Shown here piece by piece: positions 46,782 to 55,982 of a stretch of DNA of 64,000 nt; position 1 is the first letter of the stretch, and every line of letters begins with the position of its first letter. The notes beneath the pieces are model-generated. The model saw nothing but the letters and a program-made list of their open reading frames with translations. It did no database searches and was not told the origin of the DNA. Source of the DNA: Calothrix sp. PCC 7507 (GTDB lineage Bacteria; Cyanobacteriota; Cyanobacteriia; Cyanobacteriales; Nostocaceae). The stretch is from the NCBI RefSeq assembly GCF_000316575.1, contig NC_019682.1:2850001-2914000 (forward strand), read 5' to 3'. The position numbers were made by a program, and so were the translations under genes.

Positions 46782-46888
46782 GTACCGCAAGGCGGAAGTC
46801 AAAAGTCAAAAGTCAAAAGTCAAAAGAATTGTATTCCAAGCTCTTGCGCCATTTGAAATGGTATGTTTATTTACGCCGCGCTGTACTA
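46780..46888. mobile_element. Miniature inverted-repeat element B, copy 1
   Basis: A 109-bp element. TAGTACCGCAAGGCGGAAG at one end pairs imperfectly with the inverted TAGTACAGCGCGGCGTAAA at the other. It carries four GTCAAAA heptamers. The same length and arrangement recur at 55188-55296, and both copies are followed directly by element A. Confidence 0.75.
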
Positions 46889-46998
46889 GTGGTTTGTCAA
46901 TTTTGTTTTGAGGGGTTTTTGGTAGTGCGGGCCGAAAAGCCCGCGTGAGCGAGACGCTCACACTACAGTCCCTCATTTCAACCCTGACAGACTACTAG
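46886..46998. mobile_element. Miniature inverted-repeat element A, copy 2
   Basis: Inverted copy of the 113-bp element at 2127-2239, nearly identical over its full length. CTAG at both ends. Confidence 0.8.
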
Positions 46999-47139
46999 GT
47001 GAGGGGTGCTTTGAGAATATGCCAACTCCGTGAGCATTTGCAGCAGCGGCACAATCCAGCGTAAATAAGTGGGTTCAGTGTCGATGCCATCGACTCATTG
47101 TAGAATATACCTTACTTTCGTAGCTTCAAAAAACGAACT

Positions 47140-47886
47140 ATGACAATGCATTCTTCACTCCAACGTGCATTTACTAACCGCCATGTCCTGAAAGTGATTA
47201 GCGGTTTAAATAACTTTGACGCTTCTCGCACGGCTGCTGTCGTTAAAGCCGCTGATTTGGGCGGTGCTACTTTTGTGGATATCGCTGCTGATCCCGCTTT
47301 AGTACAATTGGCAAAAACATTGACTAATTTACCAATCTGTGTGTCGGCAGTAGAACCAGAAAAGTTTGTCCAGTCTGTGGCAGCTGGTGCTGATTTGATT
47401 GAAATTGGGAATTTTGATTCATTCTATGCTCAAGGACGGCGCTTTGAGGCTCTGGAAGTGCTAGAACTCACTCGCCAAACCCGCGAGTTGCTCCCAGAAA
47501 TCACCTTATCTGTCACCGTCCCCCACATCCTGCCACTAGATCAGCAGGTACAACTAGCAGAAGAACTGGTGAAAGCTGGAGCCGATATTATCCAAACCGA
47601 AGGCGGTACCAGCAGCAAGCCAAATCACCCTGGAACTTTGGGATTAATCGAAAAAGCTGCCCCCACTTTGGCAGCAGCCTTTGAGATTTCCCGCGTTGTC
47701 TCAGTGCCAGTATTGTGTGCTTCTGGCATTTCTAGCGTCACTGCCCCACTAGCGATCGCCTCCGGTGCTGCTGGCGTTGGCGTCGGTTCCGCCATCAATC
47801 AACTCAACAGCGAAGTCGCCATGATTGCCGCTGTGCGTAGCTTAGTAGAGGCATTAGCAGCAACAAGAGTGCTGGTTGGGGAATAG
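47140..47886 (+). CDS. DUF561 / Ycf23-like protein
   Basis: A 248-residue protein of the DUF561 (Ycf23) family, which is encoded in cyanobacteria and some plastid genomes. LKVISGLNNFDASRTAAVVKAA at the start, GADLIEIGNFDSFYAQGRRF and QTEGGTSSKPNHPGTLGLIE in the core are characteristic. The alternation of strands and helices suggests a TIM barrel with a phosphate-binding end (CASGISSVTAPLAIASGAAG). Its biochemical role is unknown. It stands alone between element-rich spacers. Confidence 0.9.
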   Translation: MTMHSSLQRAFTNRHVLKVISGLNNFDASRTAAVVKAADLGGATFVDIAADPALVQLAKTLTNLPICVSAVEPEKFVQSVAAGADLIEIGNFDSFYAQGRRFEALEVLELTRQTRELLPEITLSVTVPHILPLDQQVQLAEELVKAGADIIQTEGGTSSKPNHPGTLGLIEKAAPTLAAAFEISRVVSVPVLCASGISSVTAPLAIASGAAGVGVGSAINQLNSEVAMIAAVRSLVEALAATRVLVGE

Positions 47887-47895
47887 GCAGGGGGT

Positions 47896-48058
47896 ATTGG
47901 TGTCAACGTAAGCCCCAGCGAATGGAATTCGCGGCTATACAAACAAAGCCCACCTGCGTGGGCTAAGAAAAAATTAAGGTTTTTTAACCCACGGAGGTGG
48001 GTTTTGCCTGTGTAGTCGCGGTTTATAACCGCCTTTTTAGCGTTAAGTTGACACCAAT
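47896..48058. mobile_element. Miniature inverted-repeat element D
   Basis: A 163-bp unit. ATTGGTGTCAAC at both ends in inverted orientation, followed by further nested complementary blocks (GCCCACCTGCGTGGGC and CCCACGGAGGTGGG). It sits between DUF561 and the aminotransferase gene end. A relative of its interior is at about 56528-56606. Confidence 0.75.
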
Positions 48059-48106
48059 GGGCAGGGGGAGAAGATTACTAACTCTTGACTCTTGACCCTT
48101 GACTTC

Positions 48107-49255
48107 TTACTCCAAACTATCCTTCAGAGCATAAATCACCTGATCTTGCTGTTGGGTTGTCAGTTCAGGGAACATGGGCAAGGATAAAACCTCATGACAG
48201 GCTTGCTCGGCTACTGGCAATTGTCCTGGTTGATAATCTAGATGTTGATAAACTGGTTGCAAATGCAGAGGGTGGGGATAGTAAACCGTTGAGTTTACAC
48301 CCCGTTCTTGTAGTTGACTACGCACCGATTCCCGATATGCGGCACTAGAGCCATTCTGCCCTTGACTGGAGATGCGAATAGTATATTGATTCCAGACGCT
48401 CACACCTCCAGTTAACTCTTGGGGTGTGACTATACCAGCAACTTGACTCAGAAACTGGTTATAGTAAGTGGCGATCGCCCGCCGTTGTTGATTCCAATCA
48501 TCGAGATGAGGCAGTTTAATAGCCAGAATCACTGCTTGGATGGCATCTAAACGGCTATTGACACCAATTTCTTCATATTGATAGCGATTTCTCTGTCCAT
48601 GCTCTTTGAGTATCCGCAGCTTGGCAGCGATCGCTGGATCATTAGTTGTAATTGCGCCACCATCACCACAAGCACCGAGATTTTTGGTTGGGTAGAAACT
48701 AAAACAACCGATGTGTCCAATGCTGCCAACTTTTGCACCACCCCAACTAGCTCCTGTAGACTGAGCGCAATCTTCAATTACTGCTAAATTGTGAGATTGA
48801 GCGATCGCCATCAGCGTCGTCATATCGACAGGTTGCCCAAACAAGTGAACTGGGATAATAGCTTTGGTTTTGGGTGTAATTGCCGCCGCTACTTGCTGCA
48901 AATCTATATTCAACGTAGTAGCATCAATATCCACAAAAACCGGCTTTGCACCCACAGCACTGATTACCTCGGCTGTAGCTACGAAGGTGAACGGTGTAGT
49001 AATTACTTCATCTCCTACACCAATCTCTAAAGCTCGTAGCGCGAGAAACAGAGCATCAGTACCCGAATTACAAGCTACACATGCTGTCACACCATGATAG
49101 GCAGCAAACTGTTTTTCAAAACCTTCAACCAAGGGACCGCCAATATAACGACCAGAAACCAAGACATCTAACACAGCAGCACTCACCTCTGTTTCAATGG
49201 TGGTGTATTGCTGTTTGATATCAAAGGCTGGGATGGAATTTACGCTTTGGATCAT
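48107..49255 (-). CDS. DegT/DnrJ/EryC1 family aminotransferase
   Basis: A 382-residue PLP enzyme that aminates keto-sugars attached to nucleotides, for surface polysaccharide. ACNSGTDALFLALRAL binds the cofactor phosphate. EDCAQSTGASWGGAKVGSIG and SFYPTKNLGACGDGGAITTN contain the catalytic Lys. VNSRLDAIQAVILAIKLPHL is the dimer-interface block. Length is typical. No glycan genes lie beside it, so the sugar is unknown. Minus strand, alone. Confidence 0.92.
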   Translation of the reverse strand: MIQSVNSIPAFDIKQQYTTIETEVSAAVLDVLVSGRYIGGPLVEGFEKQFAAYHGVTACVACNSGTDALFLALRALEIGVGDEVITTPFTFVATAEVISAVGAKPVFVDIDATTLNIDLQQVAAAITPKTKAIIPVHLFGQPVDMTTLMAIAQSHNLAVIEDCAQSTGASWGGAKVGSIGHIGCFSFYPTKNLGACGDGGAITTNDPAIAAKLRILKEHGQRNRYQYEEIGVNSRLDAIQAVILAIKLPHLDDWNQQRRAIATYYNQFLSQVAGIVTPQELTGGVSVWNQYTIRISSQGQNGSSAAYRESVRSQLQERGVNSTVYYPHPLHLQPVYQHLDYQPGQLPVAEQACHEVLSLPMFPELTTQQQDQVIYALKDSLE

Positions 49256-49605
49256 GAGTTTTCATAAAACCTTTCGATACATGTGGAAACCCATGCCTTC
49301 TGGGTATGGGAGGAAACATGAACGGGTATTGTAGCCCGTCAAAAATTATTTTATGGGTAAGGTTAGCACTTGCTAACAAAAACAGTGAATCGTATTTAGG
49401 ACTTACGCAACTGGTATAAGAGTCAAGAGTCAAGGGTCAAGGGTCAAAAATCGAAGTTTTTTGGACTTTTGACTTTGGACAGCCTCTACGAAAAAAAATA
49501 TGGCACTTGCGTAAGTCTTAGTATTAACCAAGATCCCACACCTCGAATCAAAGTTCCAAGTGTGAGGAATGTTTTAATTAAAACCACTGAGGAGGGAGAA
49601 AATCA
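49256..49605. other. Intergenic region with a miniature element
   Basis: Contains a 124-bp element (49398-49521) and the promoters for the divergent aminotransferase and FetB-like genes. No gene recognised. Confidence 0.6.
49398..49521. mobile_element. Miniature inverted-repeat element E
   Basis: Ends GGACTTACGCAA and, inverted, AGACTTACGCAA. The interior carries GTCAAGA/GTCAAGG heptamers. GACTTACGCA ends are common in cyanobacterial short elements. Confidence 0.7.
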
Positions 49606-50382
49606 ATGCCAGAACTGATCAAGCTAGATGTAGTTGATTTAGCGATCGCTGTAGGATTAATGGCGATCGCTATTAGTTTATCTGCATGGGAAAAATTAGG
49701 ACTAGAGTTGAACTTAGCCCTCGCTACTGGCAGGACTATCTTACAGCTACTCGTCTTAGGATACGTTTTCGACTTCATCTTTGCTTTGAACAATGCTTGG
49801 GCAGTTTTGGCGATTTTAGCAGTAATGCTGACGATTAGTGCGATTGTCGCCCGAAACCGCATCAGCCAAAAAGTTCCCCATGTGCTGCCTTGGGTTTGGG
49901 GATCAATTTTAGCCAGTACTGCGCTGACTGTGCTTTACACCAACTGCTTAATCATTCAACCAGAGAGATGGTACGAACCACGATATGTGATTCCCTTAGC
50001 CGGGATCGTCTTAGGTAACGCGATGAATGCTGCAGCGATCGCCGGTGAGCGGCTTGTTAGTACTATTAATGCATCGCCATTGGAAATCGAAACCCATTTG
50101 AGTTTAGGTGCAACCCCCCAGCAAGCAGTGAGTCAATATCGCAAAGATGCCATCAAAGCCGGATTGATTCCTACCCTCAATCAAATGATGATTATTGGTA
50201 TGGTTGCACTACCCGGAATCACCACAGGGCAGTTATTAGGCGGAGTCAATCCTCTAGATGCTGTATCTTACGAAATTTTGATCATGTTTATGGTGGCTCT
50301 AGCTAACTTACTGACCACACTTTTAGTTACGAAGGGACTGTGTCGTCAGTTTTTTAACTCAGCCGCACAGTTAGTGAGGTGA
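49606..50382 (+). CDS. FetB/UPF0014-type iron-export permease
   Basis: A 258-residue membrane protein of the UPF0014 family, permease half of the FetAB system that exports iron and protects against oxidative stress. Seven membrane stretches. AGIVLGNAMNAAAIAGERLVS and ETHLSLGATPQQAVSQYRKD match the conserved cytoplasmic loops, and MMIIGMVALPGITTGQLLGG the third. GGAGGG precedes the ATG. The ATPase partner (FetA) is not in the window. Confidence 0.87.
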   Translation: MPELIKLDVVDLAIAVGLMAIAISLSAWEKLGLELNLALATGRTILQLLVLGYVFDFIFALNNAWAVLAILAVMLTISAIVARNRISQKVPHVLPWVWGSILASTALTVLYTNCLIIQPERWYEPRYVIPLAGIVLGNAMNAAAIAGERLVSTINASPLEIETHLSLGATPQQAVSQYRKDAIKAGLIPTLNQMMIIGMVALPGITTGQLLGGVNPLDAVSYEILIMFMVALANLLTTLLVTKGLCRQFFNSAAQLVR

Positions 50383-50439
50383 ATTAAGAAGTAAAAAGTA
50401 AAAAGTAAAAAGTAAAAAGTAAAAAGATAATCCCCATAA

Positions 50440-50659
50440 ATAAATTTAAGTGCCTCGTCGAAGATTCACTCTCGTTAACCCTTCAATGGTCTTACCAAGT
50501 GCGTTAAGTCCGCTTTTCGGCTGGCAGATTTTACGCATTTCCCTATAGCTTTGAGACATCGCAGTTACCCGCTATGCCCCTTCGGGCGGGTACTGGCATA
50601 GACATTTGCCTGGAGTATTTCGATACTCACTCACTCTCATGTGCGATTGATAGTCGCAC
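50440..50659. other. Highly structured non-coding segment at the leader-distal end of the CRISPR array
   Basis: Several stable stem-loops follow in tandem with no open frame. CTATGCC (50572-50578) pairs with GGCATAG (50595-50601), and ACCCGC (50567-50572) pairs with GCGGGT (50586-50591), giving alternative nested or pseudoknotted folds. GAGTAT-TTCG-ATACTC has a UUCG tetraloop. GTGCGA and TCGCAC (50641-50659) form a hairpin that overlaps the terminal degenerate repeat. This density suggests a structured RNA such as the scaffold at the end of an IS605/TnpB element, but no transposase is next to it and the identity is open. Confidence 0.45.
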
Positions 50660-53600
50660 CCATCCCCGTGAGGGGTAAAGGAAATAAAACCGGGGTATCG
50701 AGCTAAAGTATTTGAAATTCTTCCTTTGTTTCCATCCCCTCACGGGGTAAAGGAATTAAAACGTGCGTCAATTCCACTCAACGGAGCTTTCGGATCTTTA
50801 TGGTTTCCATCCCCTCACGGGGTAAAGGAAATAAAACCATGCAGAAGACTGTACCAAGGGAGGGTTTAACATTTGTTTCCATCCCCTCACGGGGTAAAGG
50901 AAATAAAACAGCTCGGAGAAAAAGACAAAAACATATTGCTAAGTGCAGTTTCCATCCCCTCACGGGGTAAAGGAATTAAAACCAAAAACTCTTACATTTC
51001 TATACCCGGCATTAACACTGTTTCCATCCCCTCACGGGGTAAAGGAATTAAAACTCTGAAATCTCAAGACTATCAACTGATTGTAAACCTGTTTCCATCC
51101 CCTCACGGGGTAAAGGAATTAAAACCACTGGGTGAGGAGGTGCTAGCTGAAATAATCTCACCAACAAGTTTCCATCCCCTCACGGGGTAAAGGAATTAAA
51201 ACTCAACACTAATGGTCAGACACTGACAGAGGTGAGAGAGAAGTTTCCATCCCCTCACGGGGTAAAGGAAATAAAACACCCAACTTGCGTGCTATTTTAG
51301 CTGGAATTATAATAGGTTTCCATCCCCTCACGGGGTAAAGGAAATAAAACCTGTTGAAGGGCATCCGCGAGATGACCTCTGGAAACTGGTTTCCATCCCC
51401 TCACGGGGTAAAGGAAATAAAACTGGAGGAATAAGGTACTCGGAGGGTTCGTGAATAGGTTTCCATCCCCTCACGGGGTAAAGGAAATAAAACGCTTGGA
51501 AACTGGGGCTTGTCAAGACCCACCCATAGGCGACAAGTTTCCATCCCCTCACGGGGTAAAGGAAATAAAACACTGCTCAGTTTCCTCTAGTAAGAGGTGT
51601 AGGAGAAAGGTTTCCATCCCCTCACGGGGTAAAGGAAATAAAACCGTTTCTGTTCACAAACTTGGGGTAGGAAGCTGTCACATGTTTCCATCCCCTCACG
51701 GGGTAAAGGAAATAAAACCAGGGATGGAGACTTTAAAGTTTCTACCGGCGCTTTAACGGTTTCCATCCCCTCACGGGGTAAAGGAAATAAAACCAGGATT
51801 TACCCGAACAATAATGCAGCAGCATATTAGTTTCCATCCCCTCACGGGGTAAAGGAAATAAAACTATCGGCTTCCAACCGATGAAGCATGGAACAGATTC
51901 TGGTTTCCATCCCCTCACGGGGTAAAGGAAATAAAACTACTGAGGAAAAAATTCAGGAAGTTTATGATGGAATTGGTTTCCATCCCCTCACGGGGTAAAG
52001 GAAATAAAACTGTTTATTCTGTGGTTCAGAGATGACTTAGGAAAAAATGGTTTCCATCCCCTCACGGGGTAAAGGAAATAAAACTTGAGTTTTTTACTGA
52101 ACTCAAAAAACCAGAAAATAAGTTTCCATCCCCTCACGGGGTAAAGGAAATAAAACCAGTTAACTTGATTAGAGATTCTAATGCTAACAGTATTGTTTCC
52201 ATCCCCTCACGGGGTAAAGGAAATAAAACCGATCTCGTTGAAGAGAATCGCATACGACGCATCCAAAATGTTTCCATCCCCTCACGGGGTAAAGGAAATA
52301 AAACGGCAACACCGCACTTCACCGTGCGGCGCGACGTCTCGGGTTTCCATCCCCGTGAGGGGTAAAGGAATTAAAACAATTTTTAGGGGAATTTCTACCC
52401 CTCTAAAAAACCAACTTAGTTTCCATCCCCGTGAGGGGTAAAGGAATTAAAACACTATTTGGAAGGTGGAGATCAAAAAAACCAACTTAGTTTCCATCCC
52501 CGTGAGGGGTAAAGGAATTAAAACTTTCTGATTTCATCTTGCAACCAACAGGCACTGTAATCAACAGTTTCCATCCCCGTGAGGGGTAAAGGAATTAAAA
52601 CGAGTTCAAAAAGACGTGCAAGGAAATCCAAACGACAGAAATGGTTTCCATCCCCGTGAGGGGTAAAGGAATTAAAACAAGTGCAAAAAGCACTTTCTTT
52701 GACTCATTAAGATTTAACGTTTCCATCCCCGTGAGGGGTAAAGGAATTAAAACAAGTCTCCAACCAAGTCGCCGAACTCGGCGCATTGGGTTTCCATCCC
52801 CGTGAGGGGTAAAGGAATTAAAACGACTTCGAGAACGCGGCACGCTCCCTTGAGTGTGCTTGTTTCCATCCCCGTGAGGGGTAAAGGAATTAAAACTGGG
52901 TATCAGAATTTTTGTCTGAACCCGAAACCAAAGATGTTTCCATCCCCGTGAGGGGTAAAGGAATTAAAACTGACAAGGAGTTTTCCGCTCCTTGCCTGAA
53001 AGGCGAAGGTTTCCATCCCCGTGAGGGGTAAAGGAATTAAAACAATCATCACACTCGCGTGTAGTGTGCTGGCTTTTTATATTTTGTTTCCATCCCCGTG
53101 AGGGGTAAAGGAATTAAAACAGCGTTCAAATCAGCAACGGTCGCGTGATTGTTGAGTTTCCATCCCCGTGAGGGGTAAAGGAATTAAAACTTCTTGTAAC
53201 CTGTTGGGAGAATTTCACAACGAACCTTATATAGTTTCCATCCCCGTGAGGGGTAAAGGAATTAAAACAGTTACCAAATGGCAATACTGTGTTCTGCGAA
53301 GAACAGTTTCCATCCCCGTGAGGGGTAAAGGAATTAAAACTCTTCTTTCTCAATTCATCGGTTTTGCAGGACACTGGTTTCCATCCCCGTGAGGGGTAAA
53401 GGAATTAAAACATGGCACCATAAAATTTGGTGCTTGGTCTATTGCAAGGTTTCCATCCCCGTGAGGGGTAAAGGAATTAAAACATTGAGGGAACAAAGTT
53501 CCCCCGCAACCCACTGTTTCCATCCCCGTGAGGGGTAAAGGAATTAAAACTGGATTGGGCGCAAAACAACAATCAGCCGTTGCTGATGTTTCCATCCCCG

Positions 53601-54492
53601 TGAGGGGTAAAGGAATTAAAACAAGATTTCAAGAACGCATTGAAACAAACGTTTCAAGATGTTTCCATCCCCGTGAGGGGTAAAGGAATTAAAACTTTAT
53701 GGGACTATTAATCTTGTAGGATGGACTGGAGGGTTTCCATCCCCGTGAGGGGTAAAGGAATTAAAACGAGGGTATTGAAGGGCAACTCCAAGTTGCCACT
53801 CGCCATGTTTCCATCCCCGTGAGGGGTAAAGGAATTAAAACAGCAAACAGAAGCTGGGCAACAAGGCGCAGGGACAGAAGTTTCCATCCCCGTGAGGGGT
53901 AAAGGAATTAAAACAACTTTGAAAATCGTTTCTGAAGAGTCCGTAAAAGTTTCCATCCCCGTGAGGGGTAAAGGAATTAAAACGTTTTTGAAGTGTGTGC
54001 AGCCAAAGTAGTTTCTTCTGACAGTTTCCATCCCCGTGAGGGGTAAAGGAATTAAAACTAATGGAAACCCGCAACAAGGCGCAGGAACGGAAAGTTTCCA
54101 TCCCCGTGAGGGGTAAAGGAATTAAAACTAATACAGCGTTTCTGCTTTATGTCATCAGCACAAGACAGTTTCCATCCCCGTGAGGGGTAAAGGAATTAAA
54201 ACAGGAGGAGGAGGACGAAGAGAAAGAAGACCCCAAGTTTCCATCCCCGTGAGGGGTAAAGGAATTAAAACTTGTTGGATGTCTTGGAAAAAGCTTGCCC
54301 TCCTTCCAAAAAAGTTTCCATCCCCGTGAGGGGTAAAGGAATTAAAACTGTTGACCTTTCTGCCCCCCTGAGGGCCAACGGTCCGAGTTTCCATCCCCGT
54401 GAGGGGTAAAGGAATTAAAACACTTGGATAACTTTCTTGGGGACACCCGTTGCAGAAGTTTCCATCCCCGTGAGGGGTAAAGGAATTAAAAC
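50656..54492 (-). CRISPR. CRISPR array, 53 repeats and 52 spacers, two repeat forms
   Basis: 35-bp repeats: on the plus strand they begin GTTTCC, have a central palindrome and end AATTAAAAC or AAATAAAAC. Spacers are 32-43 bases. Counted from the left there is one degenerate repeat (50656-50690, three changes in its first bases), 22 repeats with centre CCCCTCACGGGG (50728-52304) and 30 with CCCCGTGAGGGG (52343-54492). The minus strand is the probable crRNA sense: there the hairpin is followed by exactly eight bases, ATGGAAAC, close to the usual ATTGAAAC handle. The degenerate repeat lies at the far end, and the leader and cas1 lie on the right. No effector genes are in the window. Confidence 0.97.
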
Positions 54493-54878
54493 CCTACTCA
54501 TTTAGAAGCCTTATGCAGACAGGGTTACAGATACCCATTTTCGCGGGGGGTCTAATTTACCTGTCAGTAAGCTACATTTATTGAGAATTTAGTCCTAGTA
54601 GAACCTTCTCAAAAGCTTACTGAGAAAGCTTTCCGCGGGGGTCAACGAAATCATCAGGGTTTCACGGATCGCCTGACCCCCGCGAAAAATTTACGTACAC
54701 AAAGTCAAAACAAGTACTTTGAGATTCACTTGGAAACGTCAGATTAAGTTTTCAAGGTTCTGTTTGTTGTTTTACATGGTATCACAAAGTACTCTGACTG
54801 TTCACAGCATCAAACACGAACTTAACATAAGTTTTCTCTACTACCGCCCCGGTTATGCAAGGTTATTTGTGGAACACT
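54493..54878 (-). promoter_or_regulatory. CRISPR leader with repeated CGCGGGGGTC motif
   Basis: Lies between the end of the broken cas1 and the first repeat. CGCGGGG(G)GTC occurs three times: at about 54542-54552, 54635-54644 and, inverted, 54672-54682. The last two form an 11-bp inverted repeat (CGCGGGGGTCA/TGACCCCCGCG) around about 27 bases. AT-rich segments flank them. The motifs are candidates for binding sites of the integration complex or a leader regulator. No cas2 gene was found here. Confidence 0.7.
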
Positions 54879-55187
54879 TTATTTCTCCCAAATCATCGGG
54901 CGATACACTTCCACTTCACCCTTCAAGCATGAAATGTATTCCCGTACCTGCAACTCAAGGGCGCGACGGTATACTACTTTCTGTCCAGTATGAGGATGCG
55001 TCACTTCTGATTGCAATTTCTCTTCCCAATGCTTCAGAAACTTCTTGAGTGCGTGAGGTTGAAAATACACTCCATTTCGTTCATCAGGTAATGTAAAATC
55101 ATCAATTGTAAAAACTTCCGAATTGACTAAATAAACTGTCAAAGAATCGACTAAGCCAGCACGCCATTCTTCCATCAAATCAGAAAC

Positions 55188-55296
55188 TAGTACCGCAAGG
55201 CGGAAGTCAAAAGTCAAAAGTCAAAAGTCAAAAGTAATATGGAGTAAGCTTTTTAGCGATTGAGAATGGTCTGCTTATTTCCGCCGCACTGTACTA
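55188..55296. mobile_element. Miniature inverted-repeat element B, copy 2 (in cas1)
   Basis: 109 bp, starting TAGTACCGCAAGGCGGAAG and ending CCGCCGCACTGTACTA, with GTCAAAA heptamers. The interior is diverged from the copy at 46780 but alignable. It is followed directly by element A. Confidence 0.8.
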
Positions 55297-55399
55297 GTGG
55301 TTTGTCAATTTTGTTTTGAGGGGTTTTTGGTAGTGCGGGCATCTTGCCCGCGTGAGCGAGACGCTACAGTCCCTCATTTCAACCCTGACAGACTACTAG
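55294..55399. mobile_element. Miniature inverted-repeat element A, copy 3 (in cas1)
   Basis: 106-bp copy of the element at 46886-46998, shortened in its central palindrome. CTAG at 55396-55399 repeats CTAG at 55187-55190, the target duplication of the tandem insertion. Confidence 0.85.
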
Positions 55400-55666
55400 T
55401 GCTGGATGATGATCGCGGGGGACGTGTAAATTCCCAAAATGAGTATGCAATCCTACAGATTGGATGAATGAATAAACATTTTGGCTTAATAGAGTGTAGC
55501 CCGAACTGAGCATACTATTAATGGGGTCAGTGGGTGGGCGCTTGGTGCGCTTTTCAAACGTCAACGAACCAGAAAATAAACTTCCCAGTGCTTGAAAATA
55601 AATTGTCGCCGCCCTTCCTTCATATCCCCGCAGCACATCCATATTATCTGCAAAAGTTAGTTTATA

Positions 55667-55982
55667 CCTATTTTGTATGAAGATGCACATAATAATATCC
55701 CCCTGTAGTCCCCCCTTGGTAAGGCAGGGCTGATTCATTCGCTCGTGTTGGGGATTTGTCAAGAGGATAATCTCACGCAAAGGCGCAAATACGCAAAGAA
55801 AAATTAGGTATTTCGGACTGAAGACGCCAAAATTTTTTGTCTTAATTGTGGACTTGCCCTCAATTTTCATCCCTTTGACCCTGGCAATTTTAACCCTTTT
55901 AGGGAACGAAACAGCCCTACCTTGGTAAGGGGGGACGGCGATAGCCGGGGGGTGAATTATATGCAGCTTCACAAAAAAACGG
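55667..55982. mobile_element. 316-bp inverted-repeat element in cas1
   Basis: Long imperfect terminal inverted repeats of about 57 bp: TGAAGCTGCATATAATTCAC, then CCCCCCGG, then GTCCCCCCTTACCAAGG at the right end, matched by TGAAGATGCACATAATAAT, then CCCCCTGTA, then GTCCCCCCTTGGTAAGG at the left. Flanking TA on both sides (55665-55666, 55983-55984) may be the target duplication. Exact borders are uncertain by a few bases. No transposase inside. Confidence 0.75.

Larger units (their letters stand above)
46609..47139. other. Intergenic region built of stacked miniature elements
   Basis: Three inverted-repeat elements lie end to end: C (46623-46781), B (46780-46888) and A (46886-46998). No gene recognised. 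The DUF561 promoter should lie in 47000-47139. Confidence 0.7.

Noticed and set aside
50778-54394. Many open frames with FISFTP/GMET-like repeats
   Set aside because: Translations of CRISPR repeats.
50656-54492. Plus strand as the crRNA sense
   Set aside because: The plus sense leaves 15 bases after the hairpin and puts the degenerate repeat at the leader end. The minus sense gives an 8-base handle and a leader next to cas1.
54493-54878. A cas2 gene after cas1
   Set aside because: No frame of about 90 codons with a Cas2-like start exists on either strand.
54719-55048. 109-residue plus-strand frame
   Set aside because: Antisense to the cas1 C-terminal fragment and the leader.
55379-55972. 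A 197-residue hypothetical protein
   Set aside because: It is element sequence fused by chance to the middle third of cas1.
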